NCBI GenBank assembly: GCA_949361645.1
Contig: OX442429.1
Location: 5,751,167-5,815,166, forward strand
Source of the DNA: Spongilla lacustris
Taxonomy: Eukaryota; Porifera; Demospongiae; Spongillida; Spongillidae
Direction of reading: 5' to 3'
DNA: 64,000 bases
Part shown: positions 1-9,990 of the stretch, one piece after another
Layout of the letters: each line of letters starts with the position of its first letter
Numbering within the stretch: position 1 is the stretch's first letter
The notes under the pieces: model-generated
Database searches by the model: none
What the model saw: only the letters and a program-made list of their open reading frames with translations
Told to the model about the DNA's origin: nothing
Translations under genes and position numbers: made by a program

Positions 1-170
1 GTAGCAAAATGTCTGCAGGGCTTGAGTGATCATGATCATGTGTGAGGTTGCTACCCATCTCCACCTTCACACTAAAGTGGGCAACACATTGCGTAGTTGG
101 TTGTGGTGGGTGACCACGTCTAACATGGTGACCAAGGGGATCTAGTGAGCTCGCTGGACACAGGAGAAAC
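1..170 (-). mobile_element. RLE-type non-LTR retrotransposon fragment, off left edge
   Basis: Read on the minus strand this end encodes a piece resembling the restriction-like endonuclease domain of the neighbouring copies, including a stretch like NLTHDHDHSSPADILL. The copy at 4634-5280 has a closely similar NLTCDHSKSCPADILL. The fragment is broken and runs off the window. It belongs to the same family as the copies that follow. Confidence 0.55.
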
Positions 171-634
171 TGAGCTGGGAGCCATTAGAGGTGTCCATAA
201 TAATAATAAGGACCGGTAGTTATTATTTAGTGTGATGTAAAATAATTAAAATCCATTACTAGTAAACAATATACATAGTAATATACTTACATAAAAATAA
301 AAATAAAAATAAAATAAATACAGAATAATCATAAAATACAAAGGAATAAATAACATACTTAGGCACATGCACACACATAATAGCACATACAAATTCTATT
401 CATAAGCTGATGTGGGTAGTCCAGCCCCATCGTGTGATGTAAATAATAACAATGATTATTATTATTATTGTATTATAATTAGTATGGCAAAAGCAGTACA
501 GGAAATGCACTACAAGCAATACTACAGACAAGCAAAGTCTATAAACCTACAGTTCAATTTATTAATGAGAATACACGAATGGAAATTATTATTAATATGC
601 TACTACCTACTGTACTTTACCTAACACGAACAGT
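171..634. other. AT-rich non-coding stretch with short ATA/ATT runs
   Basis: No gene is seen. The stretch holds short (AAT)n/(ATT)n runs near 198-212 and 447-470 and A-rich sequence. It probably contains the 3' untranslated tail of the retrotransposon copy at 635-2088 and remnants of the microsatellite it lies in. Confidence 0.5.
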
Positions 635-2088
635 TTACAGAGAGCGGGATAGGATGGCTCGGGAATTTGCTCTTACAAGGGCCAAACTGAGTCTTCCAAA
701 GATTTCATTGCACACAAGTGACTTGGGAGGTCCCTGCCTAGTGGACAAACGAGTAGCAAGTCTTGATAGTGCTTGAATAGCCTCAGTACCCCAACATCCA
801 TACATCTCCACCACAAGAGGGATACATGCCCAGCCTAGTTCCCTGCACCTTTCATCATTTACTCGATGCTTGCGGATCTGGGCAGCCAAGGCAGCTGAAC
901 CTGTTGTCACACACGCTTCTTGAAAAGTTTGTGCATTTAGCGTTGATGAGACAGACAGGTCAAAAGCTGCTGGCTTACCCAAGACCCAGTTTGGAACAAG
1001 AACATCAGCTGGACGAGTACGATCCCTAGACCACTCACCCATCTCTAGTTGTGGAGCAAGACACGCAGAGTGACAAAAATCATTGAAGATGTCTCTCAAC
1101 CTGTTATGGCGAGAGACAACATCACCTTCCAACTTGCAACACAGAGCATGATGGCCATAAGCATCCAAGGCAGCATTACATTGAGAGCAACTTTGACCTT
1201 GAGCAACTGGGATACCGAGCCACCATTTTATTGCCACCTCAAATTCAGAAGGCTCCAAGTGAAGGCCCATGCTAGGGGATGGAGTAACTGATAGCCAAGC
1301 TGAGGCATGGGGTGATGAAATGGATAATAGACGAGCCCTGTCGATTGGAGTGGAGTTATCAAAAAGTGTCTTGAACTGACAATCCTCAATTTTGTTTGAC
1401 AGGAACTTCTGAGTGAGTAGTGTGGAACAGCTGTTGTCAATAGAATCAGGAGTAAGTGAGTCAGGTGGATCAACAAGGTTGTTATAAAGGTCTATAGAGT
1501 GGTGCAAGTACCTACAAACCTCATAAGATAAGCCTGAACTGACTGCTGAGGCTAAATATGCAGCAGGAGAGTGGTAGGAGACACGACGCAAGCCTAGACC
1601 ACCCTGACTTAGACTAAGTTGTGCCTGCTGCCATGTGAAGTCAGGAGTGTCTACTGCAGTACACTCTGCAAAACACTGCCGCATCTCATCATCAAACAGA
1701 CTGAGGGCATCACCAGCTATAGAAGGTGGGATGTTCTGGCTAGATGTATCATCCTACAAAACCCTCCACATTGATGGAGTAGAAGTATGGCTACATGTAC
1801 ATGAGGATCTGAAGAACCTACCTCGGCTAACTGCTGGAGCAGCTTGGAAGCGTCTGTATGCTTTTGAGCAATATACTTGGCACAAAACAAAAAATCTCCT
1901 ATTGGAGCCCCAAGTATATCGAAATGAGGCACATTGGATTTTTTCATTTCATCAGGGAACCTACTTAGGTCATTGACGCTGAATAATTCCCATTTGGACA
2001 AATTGATATGAAGACTGAGAGGAGGTCCCAAGTCTTTTATGATAGAAAGCACACGTAAAACAGCAGAGATGGGACCAGCCACAACATC
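635..2088 (-). mobile_element. 5'-truncated RLE-type non-LTR retrotransposon (copy A)
   Basis: Two open blocks, 1717-2082 and 635-1684, encode the end of a reverse transcriptase followed by an endonuclease region. The first block contains ILGAPIGDFLFCAKY, nearly matching ILGAPIGDILFCAKF in the element at 62276-64000, so both belong to one family. The second block has a Cys/His knuckle (CSQC, then GHHALCC) followed by RHNRLRD, and then RPADVLVPNW with a nearby AAFDLSV. This order resembles the Zn-knuckle plus PD-(D/E)XK-like endonuclease of RLE-bearing non-LTR elements (R2/R4/NeSL/CRE groups). The blocks are in different frames, so the copy is dead. Its 5' break abuts a (TTA)-rich tract at about 2097-2125. 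Confidence 0.75.
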
Positions 2089-2096
2089 ATCATCTT

Positions 2097-2125
2097 TTAT
2101 TATTATTATTATTTTTATTTTTATA
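2097..2125. repeat. (TTA)n/(TTTTTA) microsatellite
   Basis: A short run of TTATTATTATTATT followed by TTTTTA units separates retrotransposon copies A and B. It lies directly at the 5' truncation point of copy A. Confidence 0.85.
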
Positions 2126-2198
2126 TATGAATATTAATAATAATAGACAGAATATGTAATAAACACAACACTTAAATCACACTACAGTTAATTAAACT

Positions 2199-2438
2199 TT
2201 AAGATGGGAGCCACCTGGAGAGGATCGCTGTTGCATTCGCTCTCACCAAGTGCAGGTTGAGCCTACTGTACAGCTCAGACAGCACAGCTGATTTTGTTTT
2301 GCCCGATGTTATGGCAAGACGGGAGGCAAGCATTTTAAATGAATCTATGGCTTCTTTTCCCCAAGCACCATACGACTCTGCAACCAGAGGTATACAACAC
2401 CACCCCAAGGCATTGCATTTGGGGTCATTTTCCATGTG

Positions 2439-2441
<3 letters not shown>
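2199..2441 (-). mobile_element. Severely 5'-truncated RLE retrotransposon (copy B)
   Basis: Only the last 78 or so codons of the element remain. They resemble the C-termini of copies A and C (LGWCCIPLVAESYGAWGKEA here, LGWACIPLVVEMYGCWGTEA in A). Translation starts inside the domain immediately next to the (TTA)n tract at 2442-2524, and the stop lies at 2199. About 70 bases of AT-rich tail follow before the next microsatellite. Confidence 0.75.
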
Positions 2442-2477
<36 letters not shown>

Positions 2478-2524
2478 TTTTTATTTATTATTATTATTAT
2501 TATTATTTATTATTATTATTATTG
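2442..2524. repeat. (TTA)n microsatellite, about 83 bp
   Basis: The tract is nearly pure TTA/ATT repeats with one T-rich interruption. It lies exactly at the 5' break of copy B and just beyond the 3' tail of copy C. It is the longest of the four TTA tracts in the cluster. Confidence 0.95.
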
Positions 2525-2601
2525 ATTATTCACAAAATATTAAAATAACAACAATAACTACAATACATATTACTAATTACAACTAAACTACTAATAGTAA
2601 G

Positions 2602-3616
2602 TTAGGAGGGTGGAAGCTCCCTGGCCAGGATGGCTCTAGCGATGGACCGAACCAGGACCACATTCAACCGGCCATAAATTTCAGCCACAACTACTGCCTT
2701 GGGGGAGGACTGGTGAATGGCCAGGAAGGATGCCAGCCTGGAGAAAGTATCATGTGCCAGCTTGCCCCAATTGCCATAAGTCTCCACTGCCAATGGGATG
2801 CAGGACCAGCCCAACTCTTGGCACTTGGGACCATTGGAGTGGAGCTTGCGGGTCTCTGCTGCCAGGGCTGCCGCACCAGCCTGGTGACATGATTCACCCA
2901 AGATGACAGAGCAGAGTGGTGAGGTAATGGTCAGGTCTAGTGCCGCAGGTTTACCTCTGTCCCAGCCAGCAATGAGGATGTCAGCAGGTCTGGTGTGGGC
3001 AAGGTCTCTGGTAAGGCCATGACCTCTCTCCACATTCACACTTAGGTGGGCACGACGACAAAGGTCAAATACCTCATCTCGTAGACGATTATGGCGTGTG
3101 ACCACATCCCCCCCATGCCTGCAAGTCACAGCATGGTGACCAAGAGGATCAAGAGCAGTATCGGGGCAGAATGGGCACATGGACCGACCAGAAGTATCTA
3201 ACCCCAGCCACCACCTAATAGCCATCTGGAACTCATTTGACTCCAGGTGCAAGCCCAAACCAGGGGAAGGGACCACTGATAGCCAAGAGGAAGCATGAGG
3301 AGCAGCCACTGACAGAAGGCGAGCTCTGTTAGCTGGAGAGGAGGATTCCAACAAGATGTGGAAATGTTGGGCTTGGATCATTCCTGACAAGACCTTCTGG
3401 TGAATAGGAGACTCCAGAGCAGAATTGACTGTAATGACATTAGAGGGGGAGACCTGAGCATTAAACATTGCCACTGCCTGTTGTAGGTGGATGTTATCAG
3501 CCTTGCCAAAGCCGGAGAATGACAGGGAGGCAATGAACGCTGCAGCAGCATGGTGAGAGAGGGAGCGAAGACCCAGACCCCCAAATTTTAGTCCTAGCTG
3601 TGCCTGGCTCCAGGCA
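2602..3616 (-). mobile_element. 5'-truncated RLE retrotransposon (copy C)
   Basis: A 290-codon open block (2602-3474), extended upstream in a second frame, encodes the endonuclease region. It shows CPFCPDTALDPLGHHAVTC, then RHNRLRDEVFDLC, then RPADILIAGWDRGKPAALDL. These are a Zn knuckle followed by the PD...D-type core expected for RLE. It is the best-preserved endonuclease among the left-edge copies, but a frame change near 3475 shows it is inactive. Its 5' end stops at the (ATT)n tract at 3618. Confidence 0.75.

Positions 3617-3617
<1 letters not shown>

Positions 3618-3651
<34 letters not shown>
3618..3651. repeat. (ATT)n microsatellite
   Basis: A pure ATT run of about 34 bases separates the 5' break of copy C from the AT-rich 3' tail of copy D. 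Confidence 0.95.
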
Positions 3652-3654
<3 letters not shown>

Positions 3655-3760
3655 AATTTAATACATGTAAAATACCTTGTACATTTACAACATTATTACA
3701 GTTTAAGCTACACAGTTACTAAACAAAAAACAATACACTGGAACGTAGATGGTGAGGAGA

Positions 3761-4152
3761 CTAACATTCAGTTGCCATCGAACGGGACAGCAGAGCTCTG
3801 GCATTTGCTCTAACTAGGACCAGGTTTAACCTGCCATAGAGAGCCGAAGTGGCCTGGGACTTGCAACAATTTGATCTAATTGCAAGGCGCGCCGCAAGTC
3901 GAGAAAGGTTTGTCTGTGCTTCAGGACCCCAACAACCATAAACCTCAACTGCCAAAGGTACACCCACCCACCCAAGCTCTGAGCACTTTGCGTCATTGCT
4001 GGCATGTTTCCTGTTTTCAGCCACCTGAGCAGTTGACCCACTTGTCACACTCGCTTCGTGTAGAGTAATTGGAGTAAGCGGTGATGTGACAGTTATGTCA
4101 AAAGCTGCAGGTTTTCCCAGAACCCAATTAGGAACAAGCACGTCAGCTGGCC

Positions 4153-4154
<2 letters not shown>
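3761..4154 (-). mobile_element. 5'-truncated RLE retrotransposon (copy D)
   Basis: The block encodes the last 126 or so codons (VLGKPAAFDITVTSPLTPIT, then ELGWVGVPLAVEVYGCWGPE) and ends in a stop at 3761. Sequence related to the tail of copy E lies just beyond the stop: AAACAATACACTGGA here and AAACAATACACTAGA near 4276. A shared 3' tail is expected if these are independent insertions of one family. The 5' break is at the TTA tract that begins at 4156. Confidence 0.72.
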
Positions 4155-4155
<1 letters not shown>

Positions 4156-4199
<44 letters not shown>

Positions 4200-4200
4200 T
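4156..4200. repeat. (TTA)n microsatellite
   Basis: A pure TTA run of about 45 bases sits at the 5' break of copy D and upstream of the 3' tail of copy E. Confidence 0.95.
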
Positions 4201-4286
4201 TAATGATACTACAACATACACCTGAAAAAGTTAAACTCCATGTACAACCTAACTATTAACACTGTAGCTGTAAGGAAAACAATACA

Positions 4287-4545
4287 CTAGAGATGGATTG
4301 GGCTAAGGCCTCTTGCCAGGATGACTCTTGCCACAGCTCTCACCAAGCAGATGTTTAGGTGGCCATATATGTCAGCCAGAACTCTGGACTTGGGGCAGGA
4401 GAGATGGATAGCTAAATAGGTGGCCAGTCTTGAGAACATGTGTTGGGCCTCGTTCCCCCAGTTACCGTACCGGTATATCTCAACTGCCATTGGTATACAA
4501 ATCCATCCCAATTCACGACACTTTGGGTCATTGGCAGCCTGCTAC
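4287..4545 (-). mobile_element. 5'-truncated RLE retrotransposon (copy E)
   Basis: About 75 to 85 terminal codons remain. They end in LVRAVARVILARGL, matching LVRSIARAILARELPPS of copy C. The fragment breaks off near 4545 without an obvious microsatellite at that end. It is non-functional. Confidence 0.65.
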
Positions 4546-4633
4546 GCTTCCTAGTTTATCAGTGAATCGTAATATAGCCTATAGTTAAAAAGACTGCTTA
4601 GATATACACAGCACAAGGACACAAGTACCTGCT

Positions 4634-5280
4634 CTATGTTTGTGGTACTATTCTAGCCATGGCATTGGCACGAACCAGGTGAACATTCCAACTGGCCATA
4701 GATGTCATTGAACACCACCGACTTTGGCTTGCACATGGAGGTGGCAGGTCTTGAGGTGATTGAAGAGATGATGGCAGAGGCCTCTTCACCCCAGGTTCCA
4801 TATGATTCAGCCACCATGGGAACACCCACCCACCCAAGTTCAGCTGGTGTTTCCTTGCCTCTGTGACCTGAGCAGCAGCCTTGGCCAACACTCCCACTTC
4901 TAAAAGGGTTAGAGGGCTTAGAGGTGAGGTGATTGAGACAAAAAGTGCTGTTGTTTTGCCCAAGAACCAGTTAGGTAGCAAGATGTCAGCTGGGCAAGAC
5001 TTGCTGTGGTCACAAGTCAGGTTGTTGCCCACTTCCACCTGGACCTCTATGTGTGCTCGATGGCAGGTTTCCACCAGAATGTCCCTAATCCTGTTGTGGT
5101 GGGAGACCACATCTCCACCATACTTGCAGGTGACTGCATGGTAGAGTGCACTACTGGGGCATGTTGAAGCCAAGCCACAGACATCCAAGCCGAAGCATGG
5201 GGTGAAGAAATGGTTAATAGATGGGCCTTGTCTGCCAATGAAGACAGGTTTAGCAAATGGTTGAAAAGATAGTCATCAAG
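4634..5280 (-). mobile_element. Degenerate RLE retrotransposon fragment (copy F)
   Basis: Overlapping frames encode a decayed endonuclease region. HAVTCKYGGDVVSHHNRIRD and CPADILLPNWFLGKTTA correspond to the Zn knuckle, RHN and PD motifs of copies A and C. Several frameshifts and a lost first Cys pair make it clearly dead. It closes the cluster on the right; reading it leftward gives the same orientation as all other copies. Confidence 0.65.
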
Positions 5281-6478
5281 CTTTGGAAGACAGCGTTTTT
5301 TTTAGTAGGAGGGGAAAGGAGAACAGTCTCGGCAGTGATGGCATCCCCTGGAAAAACCAAGTTGTTAAAGACCTCTATAGCTGGAGACAGGTGGTGGACT
5401 GATTGAGATCCAAAGTCGGATGAACAAATTATTATTATAGGTCACCCCCCCCCTCCACATACATGTAGATGTGAAAAAAAAAAATTAACTTGGAAATTTC
5501 AATCCCTGCGTAAAAACTTGGGAGGGGGCCCCACAGCCTGGGTGCATTGCTACTGCGGGATAACATGTGGTTAGTGTGTCTGCAAAAAGATATTAGTGCC
5601 CCCACAGAGGTCTACTACACCTTTAGCACCAGGCACAGAGGTCTACACCTTTAGCACCAGGCACAGAGGTCTACACCTTTAGCACCAGGCACAGAGGTCT
5701 ACACCTTTAGCACCAGGCACAGAGGTCTACACCTTTACCACCAGGCACAAAGGTCTACACCTTTAGCACCAGGCACAGAGGTCTACACCATTAGCTGTAC
5801 ACATTTTGAACAATCCACTCCAGCTGTACATGGTCATATTATTAGTACAGGTCCAATTCATTAACTGAATGCAGTTGACACAGGTACTACGAATGATGAG
5901 AATACTTCAACTGTGTCTGCAGCAGTGCAGGAGCAAAGATTGTTCATTGTATGCTTGGACACGGAAAAATCGTATTTTTGATTCCAAAGTTGTTGAATCT
6001 ATACTGCGTACATCATAACCCTGAAATTCTCCAGCAGTATGATGATTAATTGATGGGAATATTCACATCAACAGTGATCAAAGTTGGATCCAAGCTAGCC
6101 AGACTACCTGTTAAGATGCTACCCTCAATGTGTCAAACACGTAGAGTGGTGGGAGAATGAAGTGTTTCTCAGGACTTCCAATCTTCTCATTTCAATGACG
6201 TAAGTCCCCAGACCATTAAGTGAGATAGACTAACTTTCAAGTGTATTGCTGAAAATCAAATCAAGGTTTACATGCAGCTATATGTGACCATCTACATAAC
6301 ATCATTCATGCTCACATAGCAACACAATAGGAAAAGGCCAAAGGAGATTGCACATTCATAATGGTATTTAACACAACATTTTAGGAAATGATGCAAAAGC
6401 ATGTGCAAAACACAATAATAAAAATCTGTATGTCAGTATATTAGCCCACACTTTATTCTGCTCCACATTTAATTTAAC
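5281..6478. other. Non-coding; contains a 28-bp minisatellite
   Basis: Apart from the minisatellite at 5603-5800 and a short poly-C run near 5447, I see no gene, RNA or transposon that I can name here. Confidence 0.5.
5603..5800. repeat. 28-bp minisatellite, about 7 units
   Basis: The unit reads CACAGAGGTCTACACC followed by TTTAGCACCAGG. Starts fall at about 5603, 5634, 5662, 5690, 5718, 5746 and 5774. The first unit carries a three-base TAC insertion and the last is incomplete; otherwise the copies differ by single bases. Confidence 0.95.
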
Positions 6479-7617
6479 ATGGAAAATTCAGTTAATATTT
6501 TAAACACAAGTCAAGAAACAAATCGTTCTAATATTTTGGCAGTACTTTCATTTCCAACCTTGGCAGTGATCTACACTCCAATTTTCCTTGTGCAGCTGTT
6601 GGTTGGACTGGTCTCCAATCTCCTCCTGCTCACCCTGCTTGTCAAGGCAACCAGTGTCAAGAACAACATCAATGTCTACCTCTGCTCCATAGCAGCCAAT
6701 AACCTGCTGTCCCTGTTCCCATTACTAACTCTAGTGGTGTCCACAGTGACCAAACAGTGGGTCTTGGGGCAGACTGTGTGCACAATCAACCAGGTCATTC
6801 TATACATGGTAAACCTCCTCTTACCAGTTTTCATCAGTCGAGAGAGATACAGAGCAGTGCTTCACTTCATGGAGTGGAAACCACTCACAAGGCAAACATA
6901 TCTTGAGGTAGGGGTGGTGTGGTGGAATGGTAGGTCTGTTGCAAGGAGGTCAAATATTTGGAGAGACAGATAATGTCATTTCCTGCTATGCACCAAATGG
7001 ATGGCTCAGGAAGTCACTCTCTCCATTATACATTGTGTATTTAGTAGTGTCATGTATTGCTGGCCCAGCTGCACTTCTCTTCAGTGTGGTCCACTATGTT
7101 TACATCTTCAGAGAGCTGTACAAAGCTAAAACGAACCATGCGTATGGAAACACCCAACCACTGAGGAGCATTGATCAAGATGTTCCAATTCAGTGGAAGT
7201 CAGAACTGAGAGCACTCAATTCAATGGCTTGTGTATTCATCATGACAGATGTGCCCTTTTTCACTGCGACTTTGTATGGCACAGCAGAGGCATCAGTGGC
7301 TATTGCTAAGAACATAACCTTTGCAGAGGCTAATGTGCCCCTTGTACAACTTGCTAGTGTGCTTTTCTATTTAGTGCCCACTGCAAGTCCCATGGTGATA
7401 ATAGTGGTAAATAAAAAATTCAGAATGAGGATAAAGGCTCAGGTGGCAACTGAAGCCTGATAATGATACCACCTCTGCTGTGGCTACTAGCAACTCAGCT
7501 GTGATTTCACACAACAACAGGATATTACCACTCCCACAGCCTCAGCACCAAGCAGGCATCAGTGTTACCTTTTCATCACGACCAAGAGTATTATACAACT
7601 CCTGGATGTCTGAATGA
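6479..7617 (+). pseudogene. Rhodopsin-class GPCR with two apparent frameshifts
   Basis: The first open block (6479-6973) has TM1 with GLVSNLLLLTLL, a TM2 with NNINVYLCSIAANN, a Cys before TM3 (GQTVC) and an E/DRY-type motif in RERYRAV, all typical of class A receptors. TM4 is interrupted after VGVVWW, where one extra base near 6926 moves the reading into the block starting at 6927. That block supplies TM4 to TM7 and ends at 7460 after KKFRMRIK. A different frame then continues without a stop as a Ser/Asn-rich tail to 7617, suggesting a second shift near 7455. The structure is intronless. It is either a recently broken receptor or an intact one with two assembly errors. No ligand class can be assigned. 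Confidence 0.7.
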
Positions 7618-9529
7618 TAAATGACCTTTTGATCCAGGTAATATGGTTAATGCAACCAAGCCCATTGTTGCAAGCCACATTTGTGGGGAATTATTATGAA
7701 CGTTTCAATCTTTCAACACCTGTACATGCCTACATGTACTCTCATATGCTCTATACACACTCAATAATTTGCCTATCCCTTGTTCCTTTTCCAGGAAGTT
7801 TGCAACAGAGGGTGGGTTTTGGAATATATAAAAATATATGTGCAAAAAGAAGTTTTCCCTCCATACTGTTAAATGGCATGCTATTTAGTTTTATTCTGAC
7901 ATGACACCTGTACAAGGGGGTGGGTTTGTCAAATTAGGGGCAAACCAGGGGGTGGGTAGGTGTAACTCCCTGCTTTCTTGGGAAATTATTTCTTGGTGGT
8001 TGTAGATACTTCTTCCAAGTGGTTGGAAGTTCATAGTCAAGTCATGTTGCACAGGCACTGAATTTTTAATTTGCCACACATAAACAACAAATGGTTATTA
8101 ATGTATAGTGTGCTGTTTTTTTTTCAGGATAATAAATTGTATAATAATAACAATGTGTTGTTCATCTGATCTTTAGCTCATGTTCTTTCTTGCGCAAGCA
8201 TCCTATGTTTGGTCACCACATGCTTCCAGGTGATGGCATGGGGACCAGAGGGACCAAGGGTACTACTATTATGCTACGATCTATACAACATAAATATTCA
8301 GCATCAAAGAACACTCACACAAAACCTTCCTTACCATAAAGCCATGTATTATGTCCCAGGACAATTCTTCCAGCCAAGCAGAGGAGACAAGACAGGTTGC
8401 ATGGTTTGATGAATACGACCTCCAAATAAAAAGTAGGTGGCCAGCTCAGTGACCTATTATATGGATAGCTAAACCATACCTTGATAACTATCCTACACAT
8501 ACTTTAACTATGCCATATAACAGTTTAGCGAGTGCATCATCATGCTTAATCAAGAGCACTATTGGTCCAACAACTGCCATTCTGACTCCCAAAATGGGAA
8601 AGCATAAAAAAACTGAGATAAAAGGGAATGCTGATACGCTCAGTACATGCACATGTGGAAAACAAAAGACTGAATAAATAGGTTTGGGGAGTATAAAATA
8701 TATAGTCATGCACCATCCCACAACAAGCAGTGCATGGAATGCCTTTAATGGGTTTTTAAAAATATCCCTGCAACCATGTAATATAATGTCATTAGTGGGT
8801 GGCTTTCACTAATGGGAGGGGGGAGGGGGAGGGTGGTGGGCAGAAACAGAACCTTTATGTTAGGCTTGTATGCCTTGTGTACATAGTAGAAAAGGCCTCT
8901 TGATTCACAGAGTACCTGCTACAAGTACAGGCAGCTCAGGGCCATTGACACAAGACATCATCCCTCTTTCTTCTCTTACATACTATAATGCATTGAGGTA
9001 TTGCTACATATATATCTAATAGATTATGCACTGTTTGCAAAAGTCCTTGCAAGTACCTTTGTCAAATCAGTTCAGACACACATCATCCAATGGGACATAT
9101 TATTGCATTGTGTGGTCTAAAGTCAAAGATTGAAAAGTAGCTGCATAAATGCATGTCTGCAATCGCTGTAGCTTTGCTCCTATGTAAACAATCAGCCACA
9201 TTACTGGAATCTGTTTATATAAAGTGTTTAAATTTCATTATAGAATTGTGATTTCTTGGTCAATCTATGATTAAAATGAGAACTTTCAGGACACTACATG
9301 TATGACATTCTGCTATATAAGAAATGTTCTTCGATGTAGTTTTTTTTTTTTCATCTAAAGACTAAAAACAAATGTACGGGTCACCATGATGCCACAATCA
9401 AATGAGACTATATAGTACCACTCCTCCCCCTCTCCCCAGTTTGACATGCATGCACCTAAACATATACAAAACCGACAATATGTTAATTTACTTTATGATC
9501 GCAGTGATTGAACTGACAACTCACGGTAG
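7618..9529. other. Non-coding; one dispersed repeat
   Basis: No convincing coding sequence is seen. The part from about 7650 to 8150 is related to 30660-30960. The remainder is AT-rich unique-looking sequence with short poly-G (8816-8840) and poly-T runs. Confidence 0.5.
7650..8150. repeat. Dispersed repeat related to 30660-30960
   Basis: Both places contain TTATTATGAA followed by GTTTCAATCTT, then TTGGTGGTTGTAGAT, then CATAGTCAAGTCATGT, then GGTT(A)TTAAT, and an A/T-rich run before CAGGATA. The spacing differs by insertions. Because the second copy follows a Ty3/gypsy remnant, an LTR or other retroelement tail is possible, but I see no coding content. Confidence 0.6.
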
Positions 9530-9590
9530 TTTTTTTTTTTTTTTGTTTTTTTTTTTTGTTTTTTTTTTTTTGTTTTTTTTTTTTTGTTTG
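9530..9590. repeat. T-rich tract with regularly spaced G
   Basis: Four to five runs of 12 to 15 T are each separated by a single G, giving a repeat of about 14 bases. The regular spacing suggests expansion of a poly-T plus G unit rather than a simple homopolymer. Confidence 0.85.
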
Positions 9591-9990
9591 CATTAGCATT
9601 ATCAATACTGACTATGACCGCCAGTTTAACATTACATAGTGACTGATTAAATTTGTCTTTGAACGCTTTCACTGCAATAAGTTTAACTGCCTCCATGGAA
9701 AAACTATGCTGAAACTGTGTTACTGCATGATGCAAATTATGGGAATGCATATATTCAGCTTCCCTTAGTTATGCCCTATGACATCATTGTTCTAAATCCA
9801 GTATACAACCATGTCCACCTTATTTTGATCAAGAGTGAGAAACTGAGCAACATTTTATTTGTGAATCAAGTTCATTTAGAAAAACTGTGGATCTATTACA
9901 AATCTAAGCTGCACATATACAATTGGTACGTATACTGATCCAATCATAACATGCTGGCTATAATATATTTCAGTACTTTGCTACTACAAA
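9591..9990. other. Sequence downstream of the AIG1-like gene
   Basis: I see no firm gene. A minus-strand open stretch of about 50 codons (FSMEAVKLIAVKAFKDKF) lies at about 9600-9750. It could be a further exon of the AIG1-like gene or chance. Confidence 0.3.

Noticed and set aside
1635..1976. Plus-strand ORF antisense to retrotransposon copy A
   Set aside because: The minus strand holds the RT and endonuclease motifs; this is a shadow frame.
4881..5144. Plus-strand ORF over retrotransposon copy F
   Set aside because: It is antisense to a recognisable endonuclease fragment and has no motif of its own.
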